DNA of 64,000 nt from Nemopilema nomurai. Taxonomy: Eukaryota; Cnidaria; Scyphozoa; Rhizostomeae; Rhizostomatidae. Under the pieces are notes generated by a model that did no database searches, was not told the DNA's origin, and saw only the letters and a program-made list of their open reading frames with translations. The stretch is from the NCBI GenBank assembly GCA_003864495.1, contig ML133471.1, forward strand, positions 4,368,572-4,432,571, read 5' to 3'. Positions 23,901-37,500 of this stretch are shown piece after piece. The position numbers and the translations under genes were made by a program. How positions within the stretch are numbered: position 1 is the first letter of the stretch; each line of letters opens with the position of its first letter.

Positions 23901-26564
23901 GTATATCTACGTTTAGCTTCCCCCTACAAAAGGTTTGACCGAGCTGGAACTGTTCCAAGCTGTCTCTAGTTGGCAGGCGCGGAAGAGTAGTCAATGTCAC
24001 TGGCAGTCTCCCAAAACGCACCTGACTTGCTGTCTACCATTGTTACAGCTCTAAAAAGCTATTAGGTGATGTGCCACACAGTGAACTATGCAAAAAGGTA
24101 GAGTTTGGAAGCTTGCAATATTCACTTTTTAACAAAAAATGTCAGATCTGAGGGTGGACGGTACCATCAGGCATAAATGAGAAAATTTAACGTCATAAAC
24201 ATACAACTCAAATTCATAACAAAGTCGAATAAGGACAAAATTGTACTATAACAGTTTTCCAATACAGAGGGATTATCTTCTACTACGTATTATTGCAACG
24301 CCCTACTTTATCTGGGCATGTTTTTACGTCCTCTATCAATCAACCTTTGCAGCTTTTCTTTGCCTTCTCTAGTCTTTGAATTACACCATTTTCTTATCCT
24401 CACAAAACCTTTTACAAGTACTTTATTCTACTCATAACTTGCATTTCTAGTTGCTTCTAAATTGGCTATTCTACAACTGTCTTGGGTTAAACGAACCCTC
24501 TAATTAATAACTGCTGCTTCTAAAAAGAAAATGTATTAGGTAATTGTATTTGGTTTCTGTGTATTTCATTGTGTATACCAGTGCAGTAGAAATCTATTTT
24601 TGCCAACATACTCAGTGAAAGTAGAAGGTTCGTCATTTTGCAGAAGTCGGGGCTGAAATGTGTAGGGCTTAGTATGCATTCTCGTTGTGCATGACAGAGG
24701 ACTACCAGATAGAGCAACGACATGAATCGATGCATCTCACCACCCTGCTTATGAATCAATAAGTAAAGACTCTCTGGACTAATTCAAAGCACCAGTGTTG
24801 TTCACATTGCAGGATAAGTGATCCTCAGGCAAACTTGCGATTACGCAGTCACTTAAGTTTCTTGCGAGAAAAGATAGAATTTGCACTGCGCGATAGTCCA
24901 TTGCTGGTATGACAACATATAATGATGTTTGCTAGAGTACCTGTTCTTGTTTATTAACGATGACGTTCGCTAACTAGCAGAGTACTGTCTCACTGACAGA
25001 AGCGAGATTCGATCAAGTGACAGCCGCATATGCAGACATCAGTGTAGCAAATGTTTTACGAGACGATAGATTGACTTTATTGAAAGTACATGCAGCCATT
25101 GAAGAAAAGAATTGCAAATAAGAATATACTTAGATGCATTTTGCAACAATGGTGTCTGGTGTTTGAAAGCTGCAAATCTTTATGTATCATGTTGTGTCTA
25201 AATATATCCTACGACTTGTTACAACTTTAAGATATCCGAGGTTTACTGAAAGCTTTTCATCATTTTTAGGTCTTCCTGATAAATCTTCATCTATACTAAT
25301 ACCCCCATAGAGAATCCAACAAGTTACCGTTGCGCCAGAAAATTAACAAATAACGAAAGCAACAAATGATGAGCAATTAAACTTAAGATCAACTTATAGC
25401 AAACACATTTAATAGCTTTGGAGAATTCCAATGACTATCTTGATAAACACTTTTTTCAATATATGCAATAATACTGCGTCCCTCGCTTTAATTTTTTTTA
25501 ATGGGCAGAACTCAAGTATAAGATACGCAAAAGTTTTCGTTTCTCATTACCAAGGTATGTCGAGAGAAGGTCAATCTAGAAAAGTTTGCAAGTAAAAGAG
25601 TCTGAGCGACTGGCTGATTTTCAGGACCAGATTCCGCCCGTTTGCACACGCAACAATCCATTGGGTGGGGTCCAACCAACTCGTAGGGTGAGTTTTTCTA
25701 CTCTTCTTGCAATTTATTTCGAAATAACTTCCCGAAATAAGAGTCTTAGTCGAATCTATCAATACAAAGCCATTTGAACATGAGCCAAGTTAATTTTCCA
25801 CGTCATAAAGTGATAATGGTATCATAAAAATCGACTGCCTGTTGTCTCTAGGGGTAGCATCGTTGCCTTGATTACCCTCATCTAAGGTTTTTTCCTCACT
25901 CACCCATTCAAAACGCACGTTGGAGATGGCTTAAAGCCAAAAAGTATAGAAAAGTAACATCAAACTCATCAATTGCTGCTATTTCTAGGCAGAATGCCAC
26001 AACTCAATCAAAATCAACATTTTTTCATTTGCCTATGCATTCAAGGTGTCCCGGCAAATATCCACACACATTGGCTGTTGCAAGCGTCAAAAGACTAAAC
26101 GACCATCAGTATTGATATCAATTCAAGTCCGTTTGAGCAAGTCCGTGTCCAATTAGATGTCAAATGCATGCGCAATATCATGCAAGGTTGTGATCCAAAT
26201 CATCTTTCTTTTAAGAGTCAAGTTTCAAAACCCTCAATTTGGGCAATGTTTACACAAAGGTAACCTGAGTTTTCTGCCTTGTCACGTCAATGCTACCTTG
26301 CTTTAATGGTAAGCAAATGTTTCGCAACACGAAGCTTCAAAATAGCACCAAAATGCGGAACAATAATTTGCGCATGCTTTCATTCTATTACTGTTGCGGG
26401 CCATTAAGGATTAATGTCTAATTTAGGCCCCTCCTAGATAAGCAAGCTTCTAGATCACAAGTTCTGATCAATCCACCAGATTCTTTAAAAGATTCTATTC
26501 AGCTGACTTTAGCCACTCACCCCTTCTCCTTGGGTTCATACTACCCCCTATCCTAAACATGCCA
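14966..26564. other. long intergenic block, no gene recognised
   Basis: About 11.6 kb without a supportable coding region. The longest frames (for example 16215-16535 minus, 16898-17296 plus, 22843-23088 plus) have no recognisable domain. An 11-base G run lies at 17262-17272. The block is the central part of the Islet upstream desert and may hold regulatory elements that only conservation analysis could show. Confidence 0.4.
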
Positions 26565-26589
26565 ATTAAACTATGATTCATAGTTTAAT
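26565..26589. repeat. perfect 12-bp inverted repeat (palindrome)
   Basis: ATTAAACTATGA, one central base, then TCATAGTTTAAT. The arms match perfectly. It sits two bases before the first unit of a 54-bp tandem duplication. Confidence 0.9.
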
Positions 26590-26590
26590 A

Positions 26591-26689
26591 GGAAGATAGT
26601 CTCCATATATTCATCTAACTACATTTTGAAGCAAGGGCATAAAAGGAAGATAGTCTCCATATATTCATCTAACTACATTTTGAAGCAAG
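26591..26689. repeat. 54-bp direct tandem duplication
   Basis: The segment starting ggaagatagtctccatatat at 26591 is repeated at 26645 with 45 identical bases, so the event is recent compared with the other local repeats. It lies directly beside the palindrome at 26565-26589. Confidence 0.92.
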
Positions 26690-29600
26690 AGTGTCTCTGT
26701 GCCTCGCATTTGAGACGAACAAATTTTGGAATTTACTTATACTAAGCCAACCCTTTCAACTCCGAAACGCCCTAATAATTGACAGGAAAATAACCCCTAA
26801 TAGAGCAAAGCTGTCCCTTAATTAAGGACTGGGTACGAGGGCTCCCGCTGACTTTAACGTATCAAATAGAAAAGTTATCTGGCATAGTTTGACTGAATTG
26901 CTCTCCCGTACAAAAGACGAAAGCACCAATCAGGCAACTGCCAGGAAATGCAATCCCGTACAACTACGGCCTATAAGCAACAACAGCTGCACGAAATGAT
27001 GTTCCACCTCAGGACCAATATTTATTCACATCGTATGCCCTATGCATTTGGTGTTTGAATGGTCTCTTTGCACCTGCTCTGATCCACAAATAAACCCTCC
27101 TGCGTTACAATGCAAACACCGATTGATCGCGTGTGAGAAATCAGACAATGAAGCTTGAATTTTTGCCATTTCCCCTTCCACCCAACACATTTGCTCAAAT
27201 TGCAACTGTAAAACCGAGAGTCAATTCTACCGAGATCAAAGCCAATCACTTGTTCTCTGAGGCTTCTTCACCAATTTTCAACTGTAAATGATCAATAGTT
27301 TTCCATGCTTTGTTCTAAACCGAAAGTGTCTTAGACTCCTCTATAACCGTATTTTTTGCCTTAGAACGTTAGAGTTATTTCTAGGGGTTCTCTCCTATCT
27401 AAGACTGGGCACGCTTTGGCGGGTGGTCGCCAAATTCAGGCTCGTTGTCGCTCCTCCGCTTCAAGCTCAATGGACCCTGCTAAGAACTCCTAGCTTACTG
27501 TATTAAGTATACTGCTGAAACGGCGCTGTTTCTAAAGGCTTTAGTCCATTCGCTATGGCAATTGTTTTGGTATATTCCTTTTTAACAGGCCACTACTACA
27601 ACTTTCTAGTTATACTCTGAGGAAATAGCAATTAACTAATAGAAACATTTTTCCCTAAAAACACAATTTGAGCCTTGCGAATTCTCACTACAAGAGTCTA
27701 TATTCAATTGTTACAAACATACGAAGCGAAACAAATCATGGACAATTGCCATGGACACAATTTCAGAATGTTTGAGATATGAAGACAAAACTTGAATTTT
27801 AAAGGAAATTAGTGTTGACGGAATGAATCTACAGAGCACGTTTGAAAAAAGCAGGAAATAAGCGGAACAGGATAACCGTATTTTGTATTTCCATGTTATC
27901 AGAGATATTCTTGATTATAAAGTTTGAGGTGGGCGTGCTAGCAGAACGGCCTGTGAAGGCTGGCATTGTTCAAAATTAACAAGACAATAGAGAAGGAGGG
28001 CAAATTGATGAATATTGATAACTTGTTTTACCTAACTGTTTGATTTTCATAGCAAGCGTTGCCATATTTTTTAAACAATGTGTGAAGTTGTAATTACGAA
28101 TTGTGATGATTGTCCATTCTTCCTTTGAAAAAGTTCGTTCGTCAACATACGAACCTAATCGATTCAAATTAAACACATGGCCACCATGTCAAACTCATGA
28201 ATACCGTATGCATTTCGGGTTTGTCATGTTTGAAGAAGGAAATAAAAGAAACCATCCGTAGCTGGAGCTGCCCTTGTGAAACTACGCTCTATATTTGCTT
28301 TTGGTAATGGAATACCAACAGTCCAGTGTTATTCGAATAAATCAAGAGAACGTCTTTGCTACAGAGCAAGTTGTCCTAATGCTCCCATGCCTTTAAGCCA
28401 ACCAGTTGTACTGTTTGTGGAAAGGAAACAGATGGCTTCATCAAACGCTTTGTAAGCAGGAGGGGTGACATCAGCATTTTCCAACGAAGGGGCTGAATAG
28501 ACAGGCGGTGAATTGACATATCGTGTAAACCCTTGGATAGTACAAATAGCCGTGATGAAATTATGCTCCCTCATGGGTACTCGAAAGGTTGCTGTATTAA
28601 ACTGAGTAGTAACAAAAAATATCCAAGAAATTCAATTGCATATATCTTAAGTTTCTTTTTATAATTTATTATCTTCTTTCTTGTGTAGCAACAGACAGAC
28701 AGACAGTACGAAAACAAGAAATTGGTTTAATTATGGGTTTCCTTATAAAAGCGTTTTATACGCAACAATTACCTTGTGATCGAGGTGACAGTGTTGGACA
28801 ATAATATTTTTGGGAAACCTCATTTACTACTTCTTTTCATATAAGAACCTCTAGAATCAACAGAATTCTACTTCCTTTCCCACTAGGATTCATCTAAGTC
28901 ACTAGAGGGCTGCAAGGTTTTGAAGTAAAAACGTTCTTCTATCTTGATTGCATCGTCCGAATTTAACCAAACTCGACGTCAACATTTTTCAAACACTTGT
29001 AAAAGTCAACTCAGGTCTAACACTACTATCTTATGTACAGAAAAAGAAGAAGAATGTCATGTTACTGAAAACAAACTGATTACATGTTTTTCAATTCGCA
29101 ATCGGTTACTAAGCAACTGAGCCTTGAGATCAACTTCACAAAGGGCCCAAGAAGCTGCTGTGAGTGGAAAGATCATTTATTGAAATATGATTGAAAGTTT
29201 CTATCTACTATGCTCCGACCTACCAAAGAATCTACAGCCAACAGTTCTAGCCTAGCCTCAATCTCGATTTGCACCTTCCTCGTTACAGCCTTCTTCGCGT
29301 AACTCACTGTCACTTGAAAATGACTTAAAACTGACTTGAAAACTATAAAGACTACACTATTACAGCACTGAGGCTTACTCTCCTTCTCCTTTATCTATTA
29401 AAGTTTAAAACGAATTGACAGTGAAAATAAGATGGCTAGACCGCTAAGCCTCTATTTCAGTAGAAACAAAATTCAGCTTGTGTTTCATTCGACAATAGCC
29501 CTCAACAATGATAACAGATCAGAAAATTAGTATATTTGATATAACAGTGTCAAGATGTGCAAGGCAATGAAGGTATTTGATGTTCCCCCAACTCTGTGAG

Positions 29601-32600
29601 AATCCACATTACGAAAGAAGGAACAACAACTAGCATTATTAGAATAATCAGACAACCACCAAAGATTTGACACAGCGCCTTCTTGCACCCGTTTAATAGC
29701 TTCCGGGAAAGGGACACGCCCAAAAGGAACCTTAAGTTTGGTACTAGACGGATCTGGTTTTGGTGTTCAGGTAAATAAGGATAAAAAAAGTAGCAAACTT
29801 TAAACTACAGGGGAAAGTGCAACGGGCGTGACATGGGCATTTTAAGATAAAAAACCAATTCTTTGTGTTCACAAACTGTCATCCATTGAAGAAGGTAGTT
29901 TGAAATAGTTTCAATGAAAAAGGCGTCTTAAACTCAGATGAACTCGGAATGAAGAAGTGTGGCCCAATGACAATTGTGAGAGACTATGATTCCCACGTTG
30001 GCTCGTTCTAGGAATTTCTGAGTATTCTGTTGCATGTAAGCCAAGACAGCGTGTAATACTCCCTGGTATATTTACAGAGCTAGCACCCATGCAATTCCTT
30101 ATTTCACAATGTTTGTATTGCTTAATTACTACGAGAGTGCGTATACCCGTTGTCCCTAGCCATGAGAAGTCTCACTCTTTACGCGAGTGGTTTGAATTCA
30201 GCGATATGGTAGAAACTGGAACAAGAGCGCAGGTTGGCCCATTCAGTCGTATTTAGATATGCAGGAGATTCTCGGTTGAAAGTATTCAATGCTGAGACCA
30301 CATGAATAATTCGCTTGTTACATGAGTGCAACTTTCTCCGCCCCTGACAGATAAAGTGACCGCATTTTCGATTTCAGCCACGAAAGTTAACGCATGATAA
30401 ATTAAGTGCGAAATAGAGGAGGCACCCATGATCAAGGTTTTCCTTGGTTTATTTAAAACCAACCGACGACGGTTTGATAACATTGCTTGAATAATTGAGA
30501 AACTGAGAAAATAAATCAAGACTAAATCTTGCGATAAGGCTAACAGCAAGTGGGTGATATTCGAATGGGGTGGGCAGTGAGTGGCTCAAGAGGACTGGAA
30601 AGGCCATAAACAAAGCCTCTGATGGGCTTTGGGTCTCAGCCTTCAAGGAGGTTTTTCATGGCTCTTCTCTGAAGCACTTTAATACAGTACAGTGCACTTT
30701 GGACATAGGTAGAAGACGAGCTAACCAGGACAGCACAGTGGGCGGCACTAGCATTGGCCTTATTCAAATTGCCTTTAAGATACTAGACCCATAAATTGAG
30801 GAAAGTTTAGTGTCGATCATTCTTAAAGAGCAAGAGATTCAAATTGCAAGCTCTTTCCTGAACGCCTTTGAAGTGATAATTAACAATTAATTTCAAAATA
30901 TTTTATTTCACAGTTGCTCTCTTGGAATCTACAGCCCCATACTTAAGTCAATTCAAATCAGTGAGCTCTCATTCCTCGAACAAAGGCAAAATAGAAGGAA
31001 TCGGTGGCTGAAGAACTTCACAACTTGAGTAGCATCAGCTGCCATTTGTCCAAGGTTTTTTGCTAAAATTATATAAGTCAAATCAAATTTGAATTCAGAT
31101 TGGTATTTTTCTTTAAGAAAATCGAAAACAGATATGTTAACCAAAAAATTTCTGCTTCCTGTAGGGGAGAATCTATAATTGTGACAAATAGTAGCTATTC
31201 TTATAAACAAGATGACATATATGAACTTAATAAGCAAAGCAATATAATTCATAATTTTTTGCTGTAATAAAGTTACATTTTGTAAGCCGTTAAACTTCAA
31301 AGGGTGGGGCAATCCCCTTCATGCTTCCAAACCTTCGGTTTTGCCACTGAAAATGAGTCAACATTCTTCGAAAAGCATTTCTCTTCAAAAACTCATAGTT
31401 ATGTGCAAAAAAATCAGCATTAGAGTATAAAAGAGCCGAATTTGACTTCCGTTCAAAACTGATGCTGAGGGTATCTTTTAAAATTGCAGACCACAGGGGT
31501 GTGCAAGAAGTGGTCTCCAAAGAATATTGGCAGGCATCGAACTAGCAAGGCAACCGCCGTTGACATATAACATATGATGCATTTACCCATGGGCCTGCAA
31601 GGGAGCCCTAGGGATTTCAATTTTAGGTGGGCCTCAAGAACAAATTTATTAAGTCTATAAAAAGTGATGCTGGTGAATAGAGACAGGACACAAAATGCTT
31701 TTGTATATATGAGGGCCCCATCAACTTTTGGTCAATATTCAGAGCCCGGTAGTGGCAGCCCTGCACATAACAACCAACTGATCTGTGAATTAATCACCAA
31801 AATGAGTTTTCTGAGCGGACAGAGATCGTGCAGATATCAAGGAGAAAGTAGAACCACACTGGGGTAGCGGGGAAACAATGTGTGAGTCCAAGAAAGTAAG
31901 GGCTTGATGAGCCAAGGTTCAATATTGACACTAACAAAGGAAAGTGCCTAAAAAGTTTGAAGGATTTCAGAATCAAATTCATATGACACAGGGCTTCTAG
32001 AAAAAATAAAAATACAAATTATTGATAAATCAGCTTCAGTAAGTTTGAAGTTTAAATGCTTTGAACGGCTTTAAATGCTCTAGAAAATATCTCTGTCTCT
32101 GTTCTGATAGCCCTTTTTAAGTGACGTTATTATTGTGAAGCTGTCTCTAAATGTGCTATTGTTGTTAATGAATGGAAGTCTTGACAATTGACGTTTCCTG
32201 CATCGTTTCACACTATTTCCCATTGAAGTTTCATATTATTTTTCATTAAGAAAGAAATCTGCGAATTTGCTAAAAAGTAGGAAACAGTTCATCGCATTGT
32301 AATTTATTATACATAATAAATGGAGTTATAATATGTCAAATGCTACGAAGATTTAAAAAGGAACTCGTGTTGTACATAGTCACGATGAGACAATAAATGT
32401 TATATCCAAAATACTTCCTGTGGTTTGTCCAAGCCTATTGGTCATCACCAGGAGAGCCACATTTCAGCCACATTAACTATGTCCATATCCAACATTAACT
32501 ATTTCTTATAATTCACTCATACAATTGATTTTCTCCAGAAACATCGATAGTTACTTTTGGTAGAAATAACATTGTGCCTGGTTATAAAGTCCAAATGTTA

Positions 32601-34490
32601 GTTTTTTCAGTTTTTCTTAATCTTCATTCTTCACTTCATTTTCATTGCCTTCATTTCATTTTAAAAATACAAGCTACATCATTGCCTCAAATTTGAATTA
32701 CACTTTTTAATATGCATTTTGACTTTCCATTGTAACATTTCGAAAGAATAATTACAACGTATCAATTATAAGATTTATTTCAATGACTTTATTGTCGCAG
32801 GGCGTAAGTGCCTCTGGAAGATGGGTGTAAATTTTGACCGCCCACGCATGTGACAAAAACGTATTCGAAGCAAAGTTATAAACGAGAGTACTGCCCTGAA
32901 GAACTTCTTCATCTTACCTTATCCTAGCCCTACACCTCTGGACATGTTATCAAAACTATCATTTGATATGTCATTTGTCTTTGTTATAGAAAGACTTCTG
33001 GAGCCTGCAATATCTACACGCCCTGGGTGCATTCCGATATGTCAGTAAACAACCAACACACTTTGCGTCACAGGTTGGAAAATATCATTAGCTTTATAAA
33101 TTTTCCTGATAAGATATATCCTGAATAGTCTACATATTAAGAATCAGTTGCCAATACAGATTGATTGAACAATGAAGTTCAGCTAGCAACAAGAGAATTG
33201 GCCGTCTAATTGAGAAAATGCAAATATTGTGTTGCTATTTTCATAGGTCGTGAACCACAAGGTTCCTTTGACCAGTTGATTTAGAAAAGAATCTAATCGC
33301 AGGGAATCTATTAAATCGTAGTTTCAGATATTCCTGAATAGATTTGACTGGCTGTAGTGATGATACCCCGCAGAGGCTTGAGAAATAAAACGATCAGCCC
33401 CACAACCGCGGAGCCAGAAGTAGGGAGAGCACAGGCCTATAGCTCTTGCCAAACAGGCCAAGGCAATAGATCAAGAAAAAGCCTGGATGTATCGATCATA
33501 AGAAACTATTAGCAAAGTATTATAATGGGCAAGGGGTGAACCACAAGATAATGAATAAGCTATGAGTAGGATGTAGCGAATTAGCCCGCCAAAAATAAGT
33601 GAATTCACTTTCACAGATAAGGGGCAGGGAAAGATTTCCACATGATAGTCGGATTATTAACAATTGTCAAAAACGAGCTGTTGCGACAGAACTGACAGAC
33701 CGCTGACTTTCTTACGATTCACCTTAGTGAAATATAGTCCAGGTGCTGCTGGCCACACAAACTCAGGATATTTCTCTTCGCCCACGTCATTGATATCATG
33801 GTCAAAGTAATCACATCGTGAACATGTGTTCATAATGTAGATTGACGGATGTCACCAAGAGACGTAGCATTTCTGGAATGACTTTTGACTTCATCGTCAG
33901 AAATAGCCTAATCTTTTTCAATTTTAAGTGACAAAATCAATCATAGTAAATTTTCTGCTACGCCGACAGTGAGAAAATGCCCTTGAGTTCTGTTAGTGAT
34001 GCTCCTCATATTGGAAAAGCAATAAAATAAGTGACAACTCGCAGGTATTCATATTCATTACCAATTATAAACTATATATGCAGGGACAGAGTCCAGAGAA
34101 CTTGACGGCTCCACGGCTGGCAGCCAGAGGAAGATTTTAACTATAAATGTCATATTTGAGGAAGGTTTATTAGTAATTTCTATTGTAACCAATGAAAGTA
34201 ATGGTAGACAATTTTTTGTTTGGGTTAGTAATGAAAAAGGTTTAAATTGTACAAATTGGAGCCAGAGGCCAACTTTTTATGGACTCTATGCAGGGAAATA
34301 GTAGAGCACCAAGACAACTCTTGATGTGAGATTCACTCGGCCATGCACTAATTTGTGAATTCTCTATAATGTGGGGTCATGCCAAGCTAAAACTCATTTT
34401 GCAAGTAATAATCCATCATTTGCAAGGTTTTTATTTGTGTCTTGGCTTACATTGCCACCAGAGAGTACAATGTTTAGAATAAAGAAGAAG
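26690..34490. other. intergenic, no gene recognised
   Basis: About 7.8 kb without a supportable gene. It includes only minor simple repeats such as a short ACAG run near 28690-28706. Open frames on the two strands are short and unbiased. Confidence 0.4.
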
Positions 34491-34546
34491 TGTAATGTAA
34501 TGAAGTAATATAATGAAATGAAATGAAATATAATGTAATGTAATGC
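34491..34546. repeat. pentanucleotide-type microsatellite (aatgt/aatga)
   Basis: About 56 bp of imperfect taatg/aaatg units, flanked by ordinary sequence. Confidence 0.85.
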
Positions 34547-37500
34547 AGTAGAAAGTAAAATGATCTGCAAATCAAGGCCCAAACCATTCACATTCCGTGA
34601 CTGTTAAAAGTCGGGATTATCCCAAATTTCTAAAAGTTGGGACCATTTGAATTTATCAGCGCATACCATAGTGGCTTTTTAGCCAATAAATAGTCTAGTC
34701 CTGTACTCTCTTACTTTTTGCTGCTTTAAAGCAAAGTTTTTTACAGTGCTTCGGTGAGCGGGCGAAATGGTTTGTGAAATTTGACTAATAAGGGTCTAAA
34801 TTGAAATCATTTCCCTTTTTCTGCGACCACTTCGATCGGCAACGCACGTTGAGCGGAAATAACACAGCGTTTATCTGGCGTCACACCCTTTTGTTTGTCA
34901 ACACTTGAGAGTGTGAAGTGTGGTACATTTTGTGAATTATTGTAGAATGACAATCTCGCTTTTAGCACGAGGATTGGGCGAGTTAGGTTTGGCTTCAATT
35001 AGATATCTAGAACATCATAGAATAGTTTCCTATGTAATCTAAATTTTGTGCTCTAGGTTTTTTGTCTGAGTAGGTTAGTTACTTGGTAATGAAGCATTTT
35101 CGTATTTTCTATTTAGAAGCTTGATTAAGTTTGCTTTCCAGCAATTTTATACTTAAACACACGGGTAAGGGTTGTAGATGGACACTGGATGACTAAAGAT
35201 AGGACTAGGAGATTAGGCTTACACAAACTCGCAATAAAAAAGGCTTAAAACTCTTAATACATGTCTACAGGCTCTACCAAGAAGCTTCTCCAGACCAAGT
35301 CATTTTAAACTTATACACACACAAGCAATTATCTCGAAATACAGACGGCCTAGGGACTAAGAATCATTTGCTCACTACCCTAGCACAAGCGCTCCATATC
35401 TAAGAAAAACCTCTTTTGTAGTCAAGCAAAAGCACTTCTTCTCGTAAATGAACATCCTGAGCGTGCATGTAGCCATGTAAACTCTAGAGAAGTGTGTTCA
35501 CCTTTTTACCAACCAGAACCCCAGCTCAAAGTTCATCTGAAATTTATTCGTGTTCGATTCAATTTTAATTAGAAGTAATTGCTGCATTTTGTGTTTGTTT
35601 GACGTAACTGAGAATTGTTATTCCTTACCCACACTTTTCATCACACACATTCGATTTCAATTCAATCAACATATACAAACACTGATTAAATCAGGAAAAA
35701 CGAACTAGTCCTTAGTTAACTGAATTATCGAATCAAATTAGCACAAATTTCATTATCTGGCATGCCAGCAATGCAACTTCACATACTAGACATTTACATA
35801 CTGAATGTAAACCTCACAGTGTAAAACGTAGACCAGAATATCGCACAGTGTACAGTTGGGATTCTGCCATAATTTTTAGTTAGAAAAAAGGCCTGGACCC
35901 TAGTTAGTGCTTAAGCGAGAGTAGTACCAAAACCCGTTACTACAATTATATAGAAGCAGAACTAATTTCATATAGACATCATCACCTCTAAAGCTACGCT
36001 AAAGAAAAGTCATCGTTAAATACTCTTACATAAATCATAATTGAGTTTTACATTGTTGTCTAAATAGTTCAAGCGTGTTTTGGTATGTTTTTTAACTTGT
36101 ATATATCTTCCACTTTGCTACGCACCACTTGCGTACGTACAACAATCATTTCCAGCTACACCAGTACGTGCTTAACCCCACCTCAGCAATCGAATACCGA
36201 GCCGGGCTTCAAAATAATGGTCAAGGAAAATTTGGCTGAAAATAATTGAATTGTAAATAATTTGATAATTAGCTTTCTTTGCCTCACGTTAATGTACTAA
36301 ACTTCGTTTTGATCATATCAGGACGACCCAGTTACTAACTACAATGACTCCATTTAAACTAATGGTAAGGAGCAGCGCCGCCTTGCGATTATTCTAGCGC
36401 TTCTGTACTTATAAACCTCTGCGTCAGGGCGGTAACATTATCAAACAGATTTGCACTTGCGTGCGCATTGGACAGCTTGACATCCCATGCTGCTACCTTT
36501 ACGAAATACAGCAATGTTTGTACGTGCTCGTGATCACACATCTTTAATCACAAGTCAGTCTCTCAAAGCTGTGTATGATGGTCCTGCGTCAAAACTTTGC
36601 CACTTTGGTAGTTACTACGGAGACCCAAACAACCATAACCTCTATCAAGCTCTACCAAAACCTCAATCTAATATCAAGCTATAAATTAGCCTGCAATACT
36701 TTAGATTCTGCAATTGATAAAAACTTCCGTGAAATAAGTAGGATTGGAAATGCTAATAAAAATCATTTTCCATATATTTCACCTTGGTATGATAAAAATG
36801 GAACTGCTTCTTCGTTGGTGCAAAGCTTAAGAAGGTGCATTCTGGGATTGTTTGGCAAAGTGCATAATGAAATTTTCCACAACAAATTACTGATGCGCAA
36901 TAAAGAAAAATGGTTCAAACTTTGCCACATATATTTTTTGTTTGCAACTCGAATACTTCCTCTCTTACTAACAGTAAATTTTTTCTCTTTAACTAATTTC
37001 ACAAAACTACTTAGCAATTGCAGAATAAGAAACACTTCAGTCTGTGCATAAAAAGATGCAAATTACTTTAGCCAGTTATTTGTGTCCCTGCGAAGTAACA
37101 GTAAGAATCTTGGTTAAGCATGTTTGCTACTTTGTGTGTCATAAAAGCAAATGCCAGGCGTCTATTTGGTTTCAAAATCTAAGGCCTCGAAATATCTCCA
37201 CAAACTTAGGCAACTCATAGGTTCAAACCTAGAATGCTTGACGTTCGCGTAAACACACAAGCAATGTTCAAATTAAGAAGACAGATATAAGCATGCTGGT
37301 GCTGGGTATTAACTGAAAGGTGGTTGTTATATGATAAAAGCACAATGTTTACAATGCTCAAGAAATGTTGCAAGATCAGACTACAAGCCAGTCAGTACGA
37401 ATTCGCTAAAGTGTGGTATCTCAATGATTCTAGAAGGGGTAGAATGATCATTCATTCTTACAAATCAACGTTCCAGCAATCCTGTAACTTCGCGGCTAGA

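Noticed and set aside
36575..37051. 158-codon plus-strand frame, the longest in the desert
   Set aside because: No motif recognised, opposing open frame of similar quality on the other strand, and residue usage (many N, I, F, L, K) expected from random AT-rich sequence.
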